From assembly GCA_964497635.1 (NCBI GenBank), contig CAZCDB010000074.1, positions 1-5,149 on the forward strand: DNA of 5,149 bases, read 5' to 3'. Within the stretch, counting starts at the first letter, position 1; each line of letters opens with the position of its first letter. The notes beneath the pieces were generated by a model. That model ran no database searches, had not been told where the DNA came from, and saw nothing but the letters and a program-made list of their open reading frames with translations. This document shows positions 1-5,019 of the stretch, piece after piece. This stretch comes from CAMDWQ01 sp964497635 (GTDB lineage Bacteria; Omnitrophota; Gorgyraeia; 2-02-FULL-51-18). The position numbers and the translations under genes were made by a program.

Positions 1-365
1 GTTTGATTTTAAAACTTCCCAGTATTGATGGTTCCGGAATTCCGACAAACATCTCCACTCAATTTGATTATGTGACCTATAAAGTGGATCCCAGTGATTC
101 TACACATCTGTTGAGATCTTTGGACGTGCTCGGTGGTACGAGCAGCCGTGAAGGGGGTGCAGATATCTCCAATGTTGTTGTGGCACGTCGACTGGACGCG
201 ATTGCTTTTTCCTATTTGGGCACAGCCCTTTCGTCTGTATCCGCTTCCACAATTCCAACGATGAAAAGAATCAATGTCCAGATAACGGCCGAGGGCACAA
301 CCTTAGGTGCAACACAACAAACACAGATCGATTCCGATTTAATGCTCAGGAATCGGATTAGTTAG
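1..365 (+). CDS. PulJ/PilW-like minor pseudopilin, C-terminal part (5' end outside window)
   Basis: The reading frame is open to the left edge (first full codon at 3) and ends with TAG at 363-365, so only about the last 120 residues are present and the prepilin signal and N-terminal helix are missing. What remains looks like the globular domain of a PulJ/GspJ or PilW-type minor pseudopilin: a beta-rich stretch with a YVTYKVD strand, then LLRSLDVLGG, an ISNVVVARRLDAIAFSY segment, and a closing RINVQITAEGTTLGATQQTQ strand before the terminal LMLRNRIS. The late strand and the final LRNR are typical of GspJ/PilW tails. Such proteins sit at the tip of type IV pili or type II secretion pseudopili. 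The next gene, 10 nt downstream, is another pilin-like protein, supporting an operon. The family is inferred from overall pattern, without a visible N-terminus. Confidence 0.7.
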   Translation, partial: LILKLPSIDGSGIPTNISTQFDYVTYKVDPSDSTHLLRSLDVLGGTSSREGGADISNVVVARRLDAIAFSYLGTALSSVSASTIPTMKRINVQITAEGTTLGATQQTQIDSDLMLRNRIS

Positions 366-375
366 CGGGGTCTTT

Positions 376-1650
376 ATGGCAAAACCACTTTTTTCCAAGA
401 CACAAAATATTGTCAAAGGAGAAGGGGGTTTTGTTTTCTTGACTGTGACCATGCTGGGCTCCATTCTTTTTGCTGCTGCACTTTCTTATGTTGATTTAAT
501 GGTGGGGCAGGCACGGATTATCCGTGGTTCACAAAATCAGTTGGAAGCACAGGCGGCTGCCGAAGCAGGTCTTGAGGACGTTGCTTGGGAATGTTCTTAC
601 AATGGACAGCTTTTTTTGTCGGGCAATGGGTGGACGACCAGCGGCTCTGATAAGACAAAAACGGTCACATGGACCAACACTTCTGGCACTTCGGTAGGGT
701 CTTATACAACCACTGTCAGTGATTGGTCCGGGAACAATCCCTCGGTGACGGTAGTGGGCACCTCTTCTTCTAGTGGAGCCTCCACTTCTTCCACGATGAA
801 AGCTCTCTTGGCCCCTCGTCCCATGTTCAATGACTCAATCACTGCGGCGGGGACTATTACTTTGGGTGGAAATGCTTATACCGATAGCTACAATTCTTCC
901 AGCGGGGCTTATGGTGGATCTAATCGAGCGACTAGCGGCTCTACTAGTACCAACTCTACAAGCACGGGCGCCATTTCTCTTTCGGGGAATGCCCAAGTTA
1001 AAGGAAATGCAGGGGTGGGAACCGGCGGGACGGTGACGGTTGCAAATCACGCCTCTGTTCTAGGCTCGACGACAACAGGTGTTGCTAATACAATCGCTAG
1101 TAACACGGTGCCCTCTGGTCTCAGTGCTCTTTCATCTTCAGGGACCATCGCTCTTACCGGAAGCACTACGCAGACATTGACCGCAGGGTCGTATAAGTAC
1201 ACAAGTATTTCCACATCGGGAAGCTCCAATCTAAGGATTAGCGGGAATGTCACACTTTATCTGACTGGAACCAGCTCTATCGCCAATTCAGGAACATCTG
1301 GTATTACCATTAATTCTGGATCCTCTTTAACTGTTTACTTTGATGGGAGTATCTCTGTTTCGGGGAATGGTTTTGTCAACAACAACGGCAGCGCTAATCC
1401 AACCACTTTTCAGATGTATGGAACCTCGACAGCCACATCCATCACGATTAGTGGTAACGGGAATACCAGCGGTGTTATCTCAGCTCCCAACGCCAATATT
1501 GTTGTGAGCGGTAATGGAGATATTTATGGATCGGTGATTGCCAATAGTTTTACTGGAAGTGGGAACGGAGGTTTTCATTACGATGAAAACTTAGCAACGA
1601 CGGGACCCGCATCTTTTTACAAGCTTCGTTGGGTGCGTCGGACGTCTTAA
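376..1650 (+). CDS. PilX-like pilus assembly protein with long Ser/Gly/Asn-rich beta-repeat (DUF7305-like) region
   Basis: This is a 424-residue protein. Residues 15-18 (GEGG) precede a hydrophobic helix at about 19-43, which continues into QLEAQAAAEAGLEDVAW (about 55-71), the AEAGLE signature of PilX N-terminal domains. The usual Glu at +5 of a prepilin is Thr here if cleavage falls after G18; PilX-type proteins often depart from the consensus. From about 75 onward the chain is Ser/Thr/Gly/Asn-rich. Its last 150 or so residues carry repeated SGN/SGNG motifs and a GVISAPNANIVVSGNGDIYG stretch ending in FHYDENL, matching my memory of the DUF7305 region in PilX-like proteins and suggesting a beta-helix, somewhat bactofilin-like. 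It probably acts in the envelope as a minor pilin or surface adhesin. The ATG has only a weak GGGG (367-370) 5 nt upstream and is probably translated together with the preceding pseudopilin gene. Confidence 0.8.
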   Translation: MAKPLFSKTQNIVKGEGGFVFLTVTMLGSILFAAALSYVDLMVGQARIIRGSQNQLEAQAAAEAGLEDVAWECSYNGQLFLSGNGWTTSGSDKTKTVTWTNTSGTSVGSYTTTVSDWSGNNPSVTVVGTSSSSGASTSSTMKALLAPRPMFNDSITAAGTITLGGNAYTDSYNSSSGAYGGSNRATSGSTSTNSTSTGAISLSGNAQVKGNAGVGTGGTVTVANHASVLGSTTTGVANTIASNTVPSGLSALSSSGTIALTGSTTQTLTAGSYKYTSISTSGSSNLRISGNVTLYLTGTSSIANSGTSGITINSGSSLTVYFDGSISVSGNGFVNNNGSANPTTFQMYGTSTATSITISGNGNTSGVISAPNANIVVSGNGDIYGSVIANSFTGSGNGGFHYDENLATTGPASFYKLRWVRRTS

Positions 1651-1667
1651 ATGTGTATAAAGAGTAA

Positions 1668-1791
1668 CAGTTTTCTGAAAATAGCCTTATATGCAAGGCG
1701 CGAAGAAGTGAGCGCGGAGGCGCTATGGAAATAGCGTCGCACAAGCGAACGACTGAGCAACGCAGCAGATAAGGCTATTTTCAGAAAACTG
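1668..1791. repeat. 124-bp palindromic repeat element with perfect 23-bp inverted arms
   Basis: Arms at 1668-1690 and 1769-1791 are perfect reverse complements (outer end CAGTTTTCTG). Inside, 1719-1738 forms an apical hairpin: CGCTAT (1721-1726) pairs with ATAGCG (1731-1736) across a GGAA loop of GNRA type, extended by a G-T wobble and a G-C pair. Flanking this are two similar direct motifs, GCGAA-N4-TGAGC, at 1700-1713 and 1745-1758. The element fills most of the 160-bp gap between the PilX-like gene and the secreted-protein gene. I see no target-site duplication, no coding potential and no T-tract expected of an intrinsic terminator. The inner motifs (AAGGCGCGA, GAGCAACGCAGCAGAT) resemble intergenic repeats I remember from several bacterial phyla. 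This is most likely a MITE- or REP-like repeat. Confidence 0.8.
1719..1738 (+). other. Apical hairpin with GGAA tetraloop inside the palindromic element
   Basis: An 8-pair stem (6 Watson-Crick pairs CGCTAT/ATAGCG, then G-T and G-C) closes on GGAA, which fits the GNRA tetraloop class. A GNRA loop hints at folding as RNA, though a cruciform in DNA would look the same. Confidence 0.55.
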
Positions 1792-1796
1792 AAAAA

Positions 1797-1805
1797 GGGA
1801 GGGAG
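1797..1805 (+). promoter_or_regulatory. Strong Shine-Dalgarno for the secreted-protein gene
   Basis: GGGAGGGAG ends 5 nt before the ATG at 1811 and starts 5 nt after the right arm of the palindromic element. It fixes the start codon and leaves the ribosome site outside the predicted stem. Confidence 0.75.
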
Positions 1806-1810
1806 CAGTC

Positions 1811-2212
1811 ATGAAAAAAGCGCTAGTCAGTGTATGGGTGTTGGCCGCGCTGTTGGGGAGTTCTGGAATCGTGTGGGCGGATACGCCGACATTTCCAACG
1901 AGCTTCACGACCAGCTACGCGGATGCTACGCATAACAAGCAGGTAAAGGTCCAAGGGCCTCAATTGCGTCTTGCCATTGATCTTTTGGATGGAACGTCGC
2001 AAGAGAACTACTTGGTGGATGTAGAACAGGGAACGATTCTGAAGGCTACCGGCCCTTCTTACACCAATGGAGGTGCTGGATGGAACGGTGTTTTTAACCA
2101 AATCAAACATGATTTGGAAGATATCCGGGATGGCCTGGAGGACTCCGGTGATAGCGCCGGTGCGGATAATGTGCAAGGGGCTATTGACTATATGGATGGT
2201 TGGAGTCTATAA
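1811..2212 (+). CDS. Small secreted protein of unknown function
   Basis: This is a 133-residue protein whose start is set by a strong Shine-Dalgarno. It has a clear Sec signal peptide: MKKA, a hydrophobic core at about 4-21, and likely cleavage after VWA at residue 23. The mature part of about 110 residues has no cysteine and no membrane segment. It opens with a Thr/Ser/Phe-rich stretch (24-36), followed by an alternating beta-like region (VKVQGPQLRLAIDLLDG, then YLVDVEQGTILKATG). It ends in an acidic, probably helical part (about 94-129, with IKHDLEDIRDGLEDSG). I do not recognise the family. It is probably periplasmic or released. It follows the pilin genes but is separated from them by the palindromic element, so co-transcription is uncertain. 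A longer antisense reading frame over the same bases looks like a shadow. Confidence 0.8.
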   Translation: MKKALVSVWVLAALLGSSGIVWADTPTFPTSFTTSYADATHNKQVKVQGPQLRLAIDLLDGTSQENYLVDVEQGTILKATGPSYTNGGAGWNGVFNQIKHDLEDIRDGLEDSGDSAGADNVQGAIDYMDGWSL

Positions 2213-2233
2213 GTTGCTTGTTATCGATGTAGG

Positions 2234-2263
2234 TTGAAAATTGAAATCACAGCATGCTAGAAT
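2234..2263 (+). promoter_or_regulatory. Sigma70-type promoter placed for a leaderless lipoprotein mRNA
   Basis: A -35-like TTGAAA (2234-2239) lies 18 bp from a -10-like TAGAAT (2258-2263), which is preceded by an extended -10 TGC (2255-2257). If the last -10 base is at -7, transcription starts at A2270, the first base of the lipoprotein ATG. No Shine-Dalgarno precedes that ATG, which agrees with a leaderless message. Confidence 0.55.
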
Positions 2264-2269
2264 GACGCT

Positions 2270-2428
2270 ATGACTCAAAAGCATTTTTTTGTCCTAGCGA
2301 TTCTAGCCGTGGCCATGTTGTCAGCGGGCTGCGAGACTGTCAAAGGCGTGGGGCGCGATATTACCGGCGCGAGCACGACACTACAGGAGCAGATGAGTGG
2401 TGGACGAGAAAAACCAAGCAAATTCTGA
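2270..2428 (+). CDS. Entericidin-like small lipoprotein
   Basis: This is a 52-residue reading frame, ATG 2270 to TGA 2426-2428. The N-terminus MTQKH is followed by a hydrophobic stretch (6-17) and a lipobox LSAGC with the lipidated Cys at 21. The mature start C-E-T-V-K-G-V-G-R-D-I-T closely follows the EcnA/EcnB pattern (C-N-T-x-x-G-x-G-x-D-I), a family of tiny envelope lipoproteins; E. coli EcnB is described as bacteriolytic and EcnA as its antidote. Whether this one is toxic cannot be read from sequence. Glu at +2 (residue 22) is not the Asp that signals inner-membrane retention in enterobacteria. The last 11 codons overlap the PilZ gene in another frame, and the PilZ ribosome site lies inside this gene, so the two are probably co-transcribed and translationally coupled. 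The C-terminal tail from about residue 43 may be shaped by the overlap. Confidence 0.75.
   Translation: MTQKHFFVLAILAVAMLSAGCETVKGVGRDITGASTTLQEQMSGGREKPSKF
2385..2389 (+). promoter_or_regulatory. Shine-Dalgarno for the PilZ gene, inside the lipoprotein gene
   Basis: AGGAG lies 7 nt before GTG 2397 and 10 nt before GTG 2400. TGA at 2394-2396 closes the PilZ frame just upstream, so one of these two GTG codons must be the start or the gene would be N-terminally shorter. Confidence 0.6.
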
Positions 2429-2747
2429 CCGTCGCCGGTCGGAGAGACTGCCTCAACATTACGTTGTCCATTCCCAGAAACGTACCGTTGAGAAGCTCTC
2501 CCAGGAGCGTATCACTGATGTTCTAAAAGACATCAGCGGAGGCGGCCTTTCGTTTATTTCCGATGCAGAGTATCAATCAGGCGATTTACTGGAGCTTGAG
2601 ATAGAACTTCCCGGAGAGACTCACCAAGTATTAGCGCGGGTCGCGCGGGTGCAAGTTTTTGGCGATTCCAAAATCGTCGGAGTCGCTTTTGTGGAAATGT
2701 CCTTGGAGCATAAAAACGTCCTCCTAGAATCTTTAAAAACCACCTAA
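2397..2747 (+). CDS. PilZ-domain protein, predicted c-di-GMP receptor
   Basis: This 116-residue protein is a nearly stand-alone PilZ domain. It keeps both halves of the c-di-GMP site: RRxxxR at residues 12-17 (RRRSER) and DxSxxG at 45-50 (DISGGG), followed by LSF and beta strands with a GDLLELEIELPG segment and VARVARVQVFGDSKIVGVAFVEMS, typical of PilZ barrels. Intact motifs predict real ligand binding. Single-domain PilZ proteins act as cytoplasmic adaptors for motility, pili, polysaccharide export or secretion; the pilin genes about 750 bp upstream make a surface role attractive, but a separate promoter lies between. The start is GTG 2397 or GTG 2400, both served by AGGAG at 2385-2389. The gene overlaps the lipoprotein gene by 32 bp and ends 18 bp from the stop of the convergent transporter gene, with no terminator visible in the gap. 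Confidence 0.88.
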   Translation: MVDEKNQANSDRRRSERLPQHYVVHSQKRTVEKLSQERITDVLKDISGGGLSFISDAEYQSGDLLELEIELPGETHQVLARVARVQVFGDSKIVGVAFVEMSLEHKNVLLESLKTT

Positions 2748-2765
2748 ATAATAATCCCTCGTTTC

Positions 2766-3623
2766 TTATCTCTGCTTTCGGTAGAGAAATATCCCCGCAA
2801 CAATAATCATCGCCGCGCCAGCATAGCTCATCCAGCCTGGATTTTCTTGCCAAAACCATCGCCCGATAAGCATTCCCAAGACAGGAGTGATGTATCCGAA
2901 GGGAGAAACAACGGATACCGGTGCTTTTTGAAGGGAGTAGGTCAGACCGATTTGCCCCAAAAAAGAGCTGAGAGTGATCCCCAGAAGAAGAAGCCATTCT
3001 GCAGTCTGCGGAAGCCGCCAATGCCCCCACGGTAGAAAAAGCACAGAGCCAATCGTACAAACCAGGGTGAAATAAAAAATGATCAGCGCCGGCGACTCCT
3101 CCTCATCCGAGCTTCGTCGAATCAGAAGGTGTACCATTCCCGCCAAAAATCCGGAAGCCAAGGCCGCTAGAAAGGGAAGTGATTTTAAATCACCCTGAGG
3201 ATTGGCGATGCAGTACACACCAAGAAATGCCAAAAGAATCAAACCGTTTTTTGTCGGAGAAGATTTTTCTCTTAAAATAAAATAAGATCCAACCACAGCA
3301 AATAAGGGCGCCGTGTAATTGAGGATGACTGCGGTTCCTAGGTGGATTTGGGGAAGTGCCCAAAAGTATAGAAAGAGAGCGATAAAACCGATCACCCCTC
3401 GCAGGGTGAGAATTTTTGGCTTATTTCCGGGCCAGCCTATCGAGCCTTTTATTTTCAAAAAATAAAACAATAAAAGAAAAACACTTAAAACGCTCCGAAC
3501 AAAAACAACCTCGGAGGCGGGCAGACTCCCGCCAAGTGCTTTGGTAGCCGAGGCCATCAGAGCAAAGGCCAAGCTTGCGCCGAGCATTAAAAAAATACCT
3601 TGGGAGTTGGAAGATCGGATCAT
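2766..3623 (-). CDS. EamA/DMT-family inner-membrane transporter
   Basis: This is a 285-residue protein read from ATG 3623-3621 to TAA. The frame stays open a further 85 codons upstream, but that part lies antisense to the nuclease gene and is not hydrophobic in the family pattern, so I chose this ATG, four residues or so before the first membrane helix and giving the usual DMT length. It has about ten hydrophobic segments in two EamA repeats. Repeat one holds SEVVFVRS (37-44) and the hallmark LGTAVILNYTAPLFAV (95-110) ending in ILREK; repeat two holds KAPVSVVSPFGYITPVLGM and ends in FLYRKQR. DMT transporters export or exchange small metabolites such as amino acids or nucleotide-related compounds; the substrate cannot be told from sequence. 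No Shine-Dalgarno precedes the ATG. The gene diverges from the nuclease gene across 24 bp and converges with PilZ across 18 bp. Confidence 0.88.
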   Translation of the reverse strand: MIRSSNSQGIFLMLGASLAFALMASATKALGGSLPASEVVFVRSVLSVFLLLFYFLKIKGSIGWPGNKPKILTLRGVIGFIALFLYFWALPQIHLGTAVILNYTAPLFAVVGSYFILREKSSPTKNGLILLAFLGVYCIANPQGDLKSLPFLAALASGFLAGMVHLLIRRSSDEEESPALIIFYFTLVCTIGSVLFLPWGHWRLPQTAEWLLLLGITLSSFLGQIGLTYSLQKAPVSVVSPFGYITPVLGMLIGRWFWQENPGWMSYAGAAMIIVAGIFLYRKQR

Positions 3624-3635
3624 AAGAGTTTGGGG

Positions 3636-3641
3636 TATAAT
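3636..3641 (+). promoter_or_regulatory. Consensus -10 for the nuclease gene, leaderless geometry
   Basis: A perfect TATAAT ends 6 nt before the nuclease ATG at 3648, so a start 7 bases past the hexamer falls on the A of the ATG. No convincing TTGACA-like -35 is seen 16-18 bp upstream, and no Shine-Dalgarno is present. Confidence 0.55.
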
Positions 3642-3642
3642 A
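3637..3642 (-). promoter_or_regulatory. Overlapping minus-strand -10 for the transporter gene
   Basis: On the minus strand the same bases read TATTAT (one mismatch to consensus), predicting a start near 3630 and a leader of about 7 nt before ATG 3623. The block GTATAATAC (3635-3643) is symmetric apart from its centre, so it can act as -10 in both directions. The -35 region is poor here too. Confidence 0.4.
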
Positions 3643-3647
3643 CTCCA

Positions 3648-4166
3648 ATGTTGAAAGCTACTTCTATTAAAAAATTTATTTGTTTCCTGGCGCTTGTCGG
3701 ATGTTTGGTATCCCCAGCTTTTGCGGGGGCTAAACAAGTCAGCCATGCGGTGGTCCGTCAAGTCGTGGATGGGGATACGCTGATTCTTGATAGTGGCCAA
3801 AAAATCCGCTTGATTGGTGTGGATACGCCTGAAATCCATGACGATGTTTATCGCAATCAAAATCACGCCAAAAAACATGGAAGAGATCCGCGTGTGGTGG
3901 ATCGCTACGCGCTGCTTGCCAAAGATTTTTTAAGTCAATCCGTGCTTCACCAGAAAGTGCGATTGGAGTATGATTGGCAGAGGGAAGATAAATTTGGTCG
4001 GACCCTGGCCTATGTGTACCGCGAGTCGGATGGTCTTCTTTTGAATGAGGAGTTGATCCGGGAAGGCTACGGGTTTGCGTATACTCGTTTTCCATTTAAG
4101 TACAGCGAAGTGTTTAAAAAAAATGAAACAGCGGCTCGCCGAAACCGCAAAGGACTTTGGGCTTAA
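3648..4166 (+). CDS. Secreted SNase-like (thermonuclease family) nuclease
   Basis: This 172-residue protein has an export signal (KATSIKK, hydrophobic 10-22, possible cleavage after SPAFA at 26) and one staphylococcal-nuclease OB-fold domain. The active site can be matched to the S. aureus enzyme: VDGDT gives Asp41 and Asp43 (metal), IRLIGVDTPE gives Arg54, Asp59 and Glu62, and DKFGRTLAYV gives Arg118. All key residues are kept, so it should be an active Ca2+-dependent endonuclease on DNA or RNA outside the cytoplasm. LVGC at 16-19 also fits a lipobox, so the mature protein could instead be a lipoprotein anchored at Cys19. The frame extends 16 codons further upstream, but those overlap the divergent transporter start and would bury the signal peptide, so ATG 3648 is preferred. 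Its stop codon overlaps the PhoU ribosome site (TAAGGAG), indicating one transcript. Confidence 0.88.
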   Translation: MLKATSIKKFICFLALVGCLVSPAFAGAKQVSHAVVRQVVDGDTLILDSGQKIRLIGVDTPEIHDDVYRNQNHAKKHGRDPRVVDRYALLAKDFLSQSVLHQKVRLEYDWQREDKFGRTLAYVYRESDGLLLNEELIREGYGFAYTRFPFKYSEVFKKNETAARRNRKGLWA

Positions 4167-4170
4167 GGAG
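4165..4170 (+). promoter_or_regulatory. Shine-Dalgarno for phoU, overlapping the nuclease stop codon
   Basis: AAGGAG lies 5 nt before ATG 4176 and shares its first two bases with the nuclease TAA (4164-4166), so nuclease termination and PhoU initiation are likely coupled. Confidence 0.7.
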
Positions 4171-4175
4171 AATCG

Positions 4176-4844
4176 ATGGAAAGACATTTTGACGAAGAGT
4201 TGATCCAGTTAAAACAAAAACTTTTGCAGATGGGAGATATGGCCCAACGGATGATCGGCCTTGCCATCCAAAGCCTTGTCGAGAGAAAAGAATCGTACGC
4301 CCAAGAAGTTTTTGCTTTAGAAGAAAAGGTGAACCACGCGGAAATTGAGATCGAGGAGGAAGTGCTCAAGCTTCTGGCTCTGCGCCAACCCGCCGCTAAA
4401 GATTTACGGCTTTTGACGGCGATTCTTAAAATCAACAATGACCTTGAGCGTGTGGCTGACCAGGCGGTGAATATTTCGGAGACTTCGATTTATCTTATGA
4501 AAGAAGCGCCTCTCAAACCGTTGATTGATATCCCGCACATGGCAACTTTGGCGCAGAAAATGATCAAAAGTAGCCTAGAGGCTTTTGTTCGGCATGATCC
4601 GGGACTGGCTCAAGAAGTCTGCGGAGATGATGATGAAGTGGACCGCATCAATGACCAGATTTTTCGTGAACTGCTTACCTACATGATGCAAGATCCCAAA
4701 AGCATTACGCGTGCCGTGGATTTGATTTTAGTCAGTCGAAATCTCGAGCGCATCGCCGATCACGCCACCAACATCAGTGAAGACGTCATCTTCATCGAAC
4801 AAGGCAAAAACATCAAACACCACCTTCAGGATGAGGTTTCCTAA
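4176..4844 (+). CDS. phoU: PhoU, phosphate-uptake and Pho-signalling regulator
   Basis: This 222-residue, all-helical protein has the family's usual length and two PhoU repeats. Each repeat carries the metal-binding helix motif: NNDLERVADQAVNI (87-100, with Glu91 and Asp95) and SRNLERIADHATNI (187-200, with Glu191, Asp195 and His196). The N-terminus MERHFDEEL with LQMGDMAQRMI is also typical. PhoU is a peripheral cytoplasmic protein that connects the PstSCAB phosphate transporter with the PhoR sensor kinase and holds down uptake and the Pho response when phosphate is plentiful. No pst or phoBR gene is in the window. Here it follows a secreted nuclease by 9 nt with a good Shine-Dalgarno, so the two appear co-transcribed. 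The second palindromic element begins 12 nt after its stop. Confidence 0.93.
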   Translation: MERHFDEELIQLKQKLLQMGDMAQRMIGLAIQSLVERKESYAQEVFALEEKVNHAEIEIEEEVLKLLALRQPAAKDLRLLTAILKINNDLERVADQAVNISETSIYLMKEAPLKPLIDIPHMATLAQKMIKSSLEAFVRHDPGLAQEVCGDDDEVDRINDQIFRELLTYMMQDPKSITRAVDLILVSRNLERIADHATNISEDVIFIEQGKNIKHHLQDEVS

Positions 4845-4856
4845 GTCTTAGGTGTT

Positions 4857-5019
4857 GTGACGAGTAACTTAAAACCCTTTTCAGGCCGACGTTTATTTGC
4901 CCCTCCGAGGCAAATAAACTCTACGGAAATTCGCGCTCGTCCCCGTCTACTACGACGGGGACTCCGTGGCCGCGCTCTTTACCGAGGCGTCCTGAAAAGG
5001 ATTTTAAGTTACTCGTCAC
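4857..5019. repeat. 163-bp palindromic element with 29-bp inverted arms and nested hairpins
   Basis: Arms at 4857-4885 and 4991-5019 are reverse complements with one mismatch in 29 (outer end GTGACGAGTAAC). Inside are two separate perfect stems: GTTTATTTGCC/GGCAAATAAAC (4891-4901 with 4909-4919, 7-nt loop) and GTCCCCGTC/GACGGGGAC (4939-4947 with 4954-4962, loop TACTAC), the second extended by ACGGA/TCCGT (4923-4927 with 4963-4967) beyond a bulge. The whole would fold as a long stem with a branched top. I see no flanking duplication and no T-tract directly after it. A 70-codon frame across it is Arg-rich and looks like a by-product of the repeat. A MITE-like repeat or structured RNA are the alternatives; it shares no obvious sequence with the element at 1668-1791. 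Confidence 0.8.

Noticed and set aside
1668..1791. Intrinsic terminator for the pilin operon
   Set aside because: There is no T-tract after the stem on either strand and the stem-loop is far larger than a usual terminator, though it could still influence transcript ends.
1823..2176. 117-codon minus-strand reading frame opposite the secreted-protein gene
   Set aside because: The plus-strand frame has a strong Shine-Dalgarno and a clean signal peptide; the antisense frame has no recognisable motif.
2554..3060. 168-codon minus-strand frame spanning the PilZ and transporter region
   Set aside because: It runs across the ends of two well-supported genes in other frames and has no family-like pattern.
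3600..3647. 16-codon upstream extension of the nuclease
   Set aside because: It would put polar residues before the signal peptide and overlap the divergent gene; ATG 3648 directly precedes a normal signal sequence.
3624..3878. N-terminal extension of the transporter frame by 85 codons
   Set aside because: It is antisense to the signal peptide and active-site region of the nuclease; family length and helix placement fit the ATG at 3623.
4857..5019. Integron attC site
   Set aside because: The folded arms suggest one, but the ends do not give RYYYAAC and GTTRRRY core sites, and no cassette array or integrase is present.
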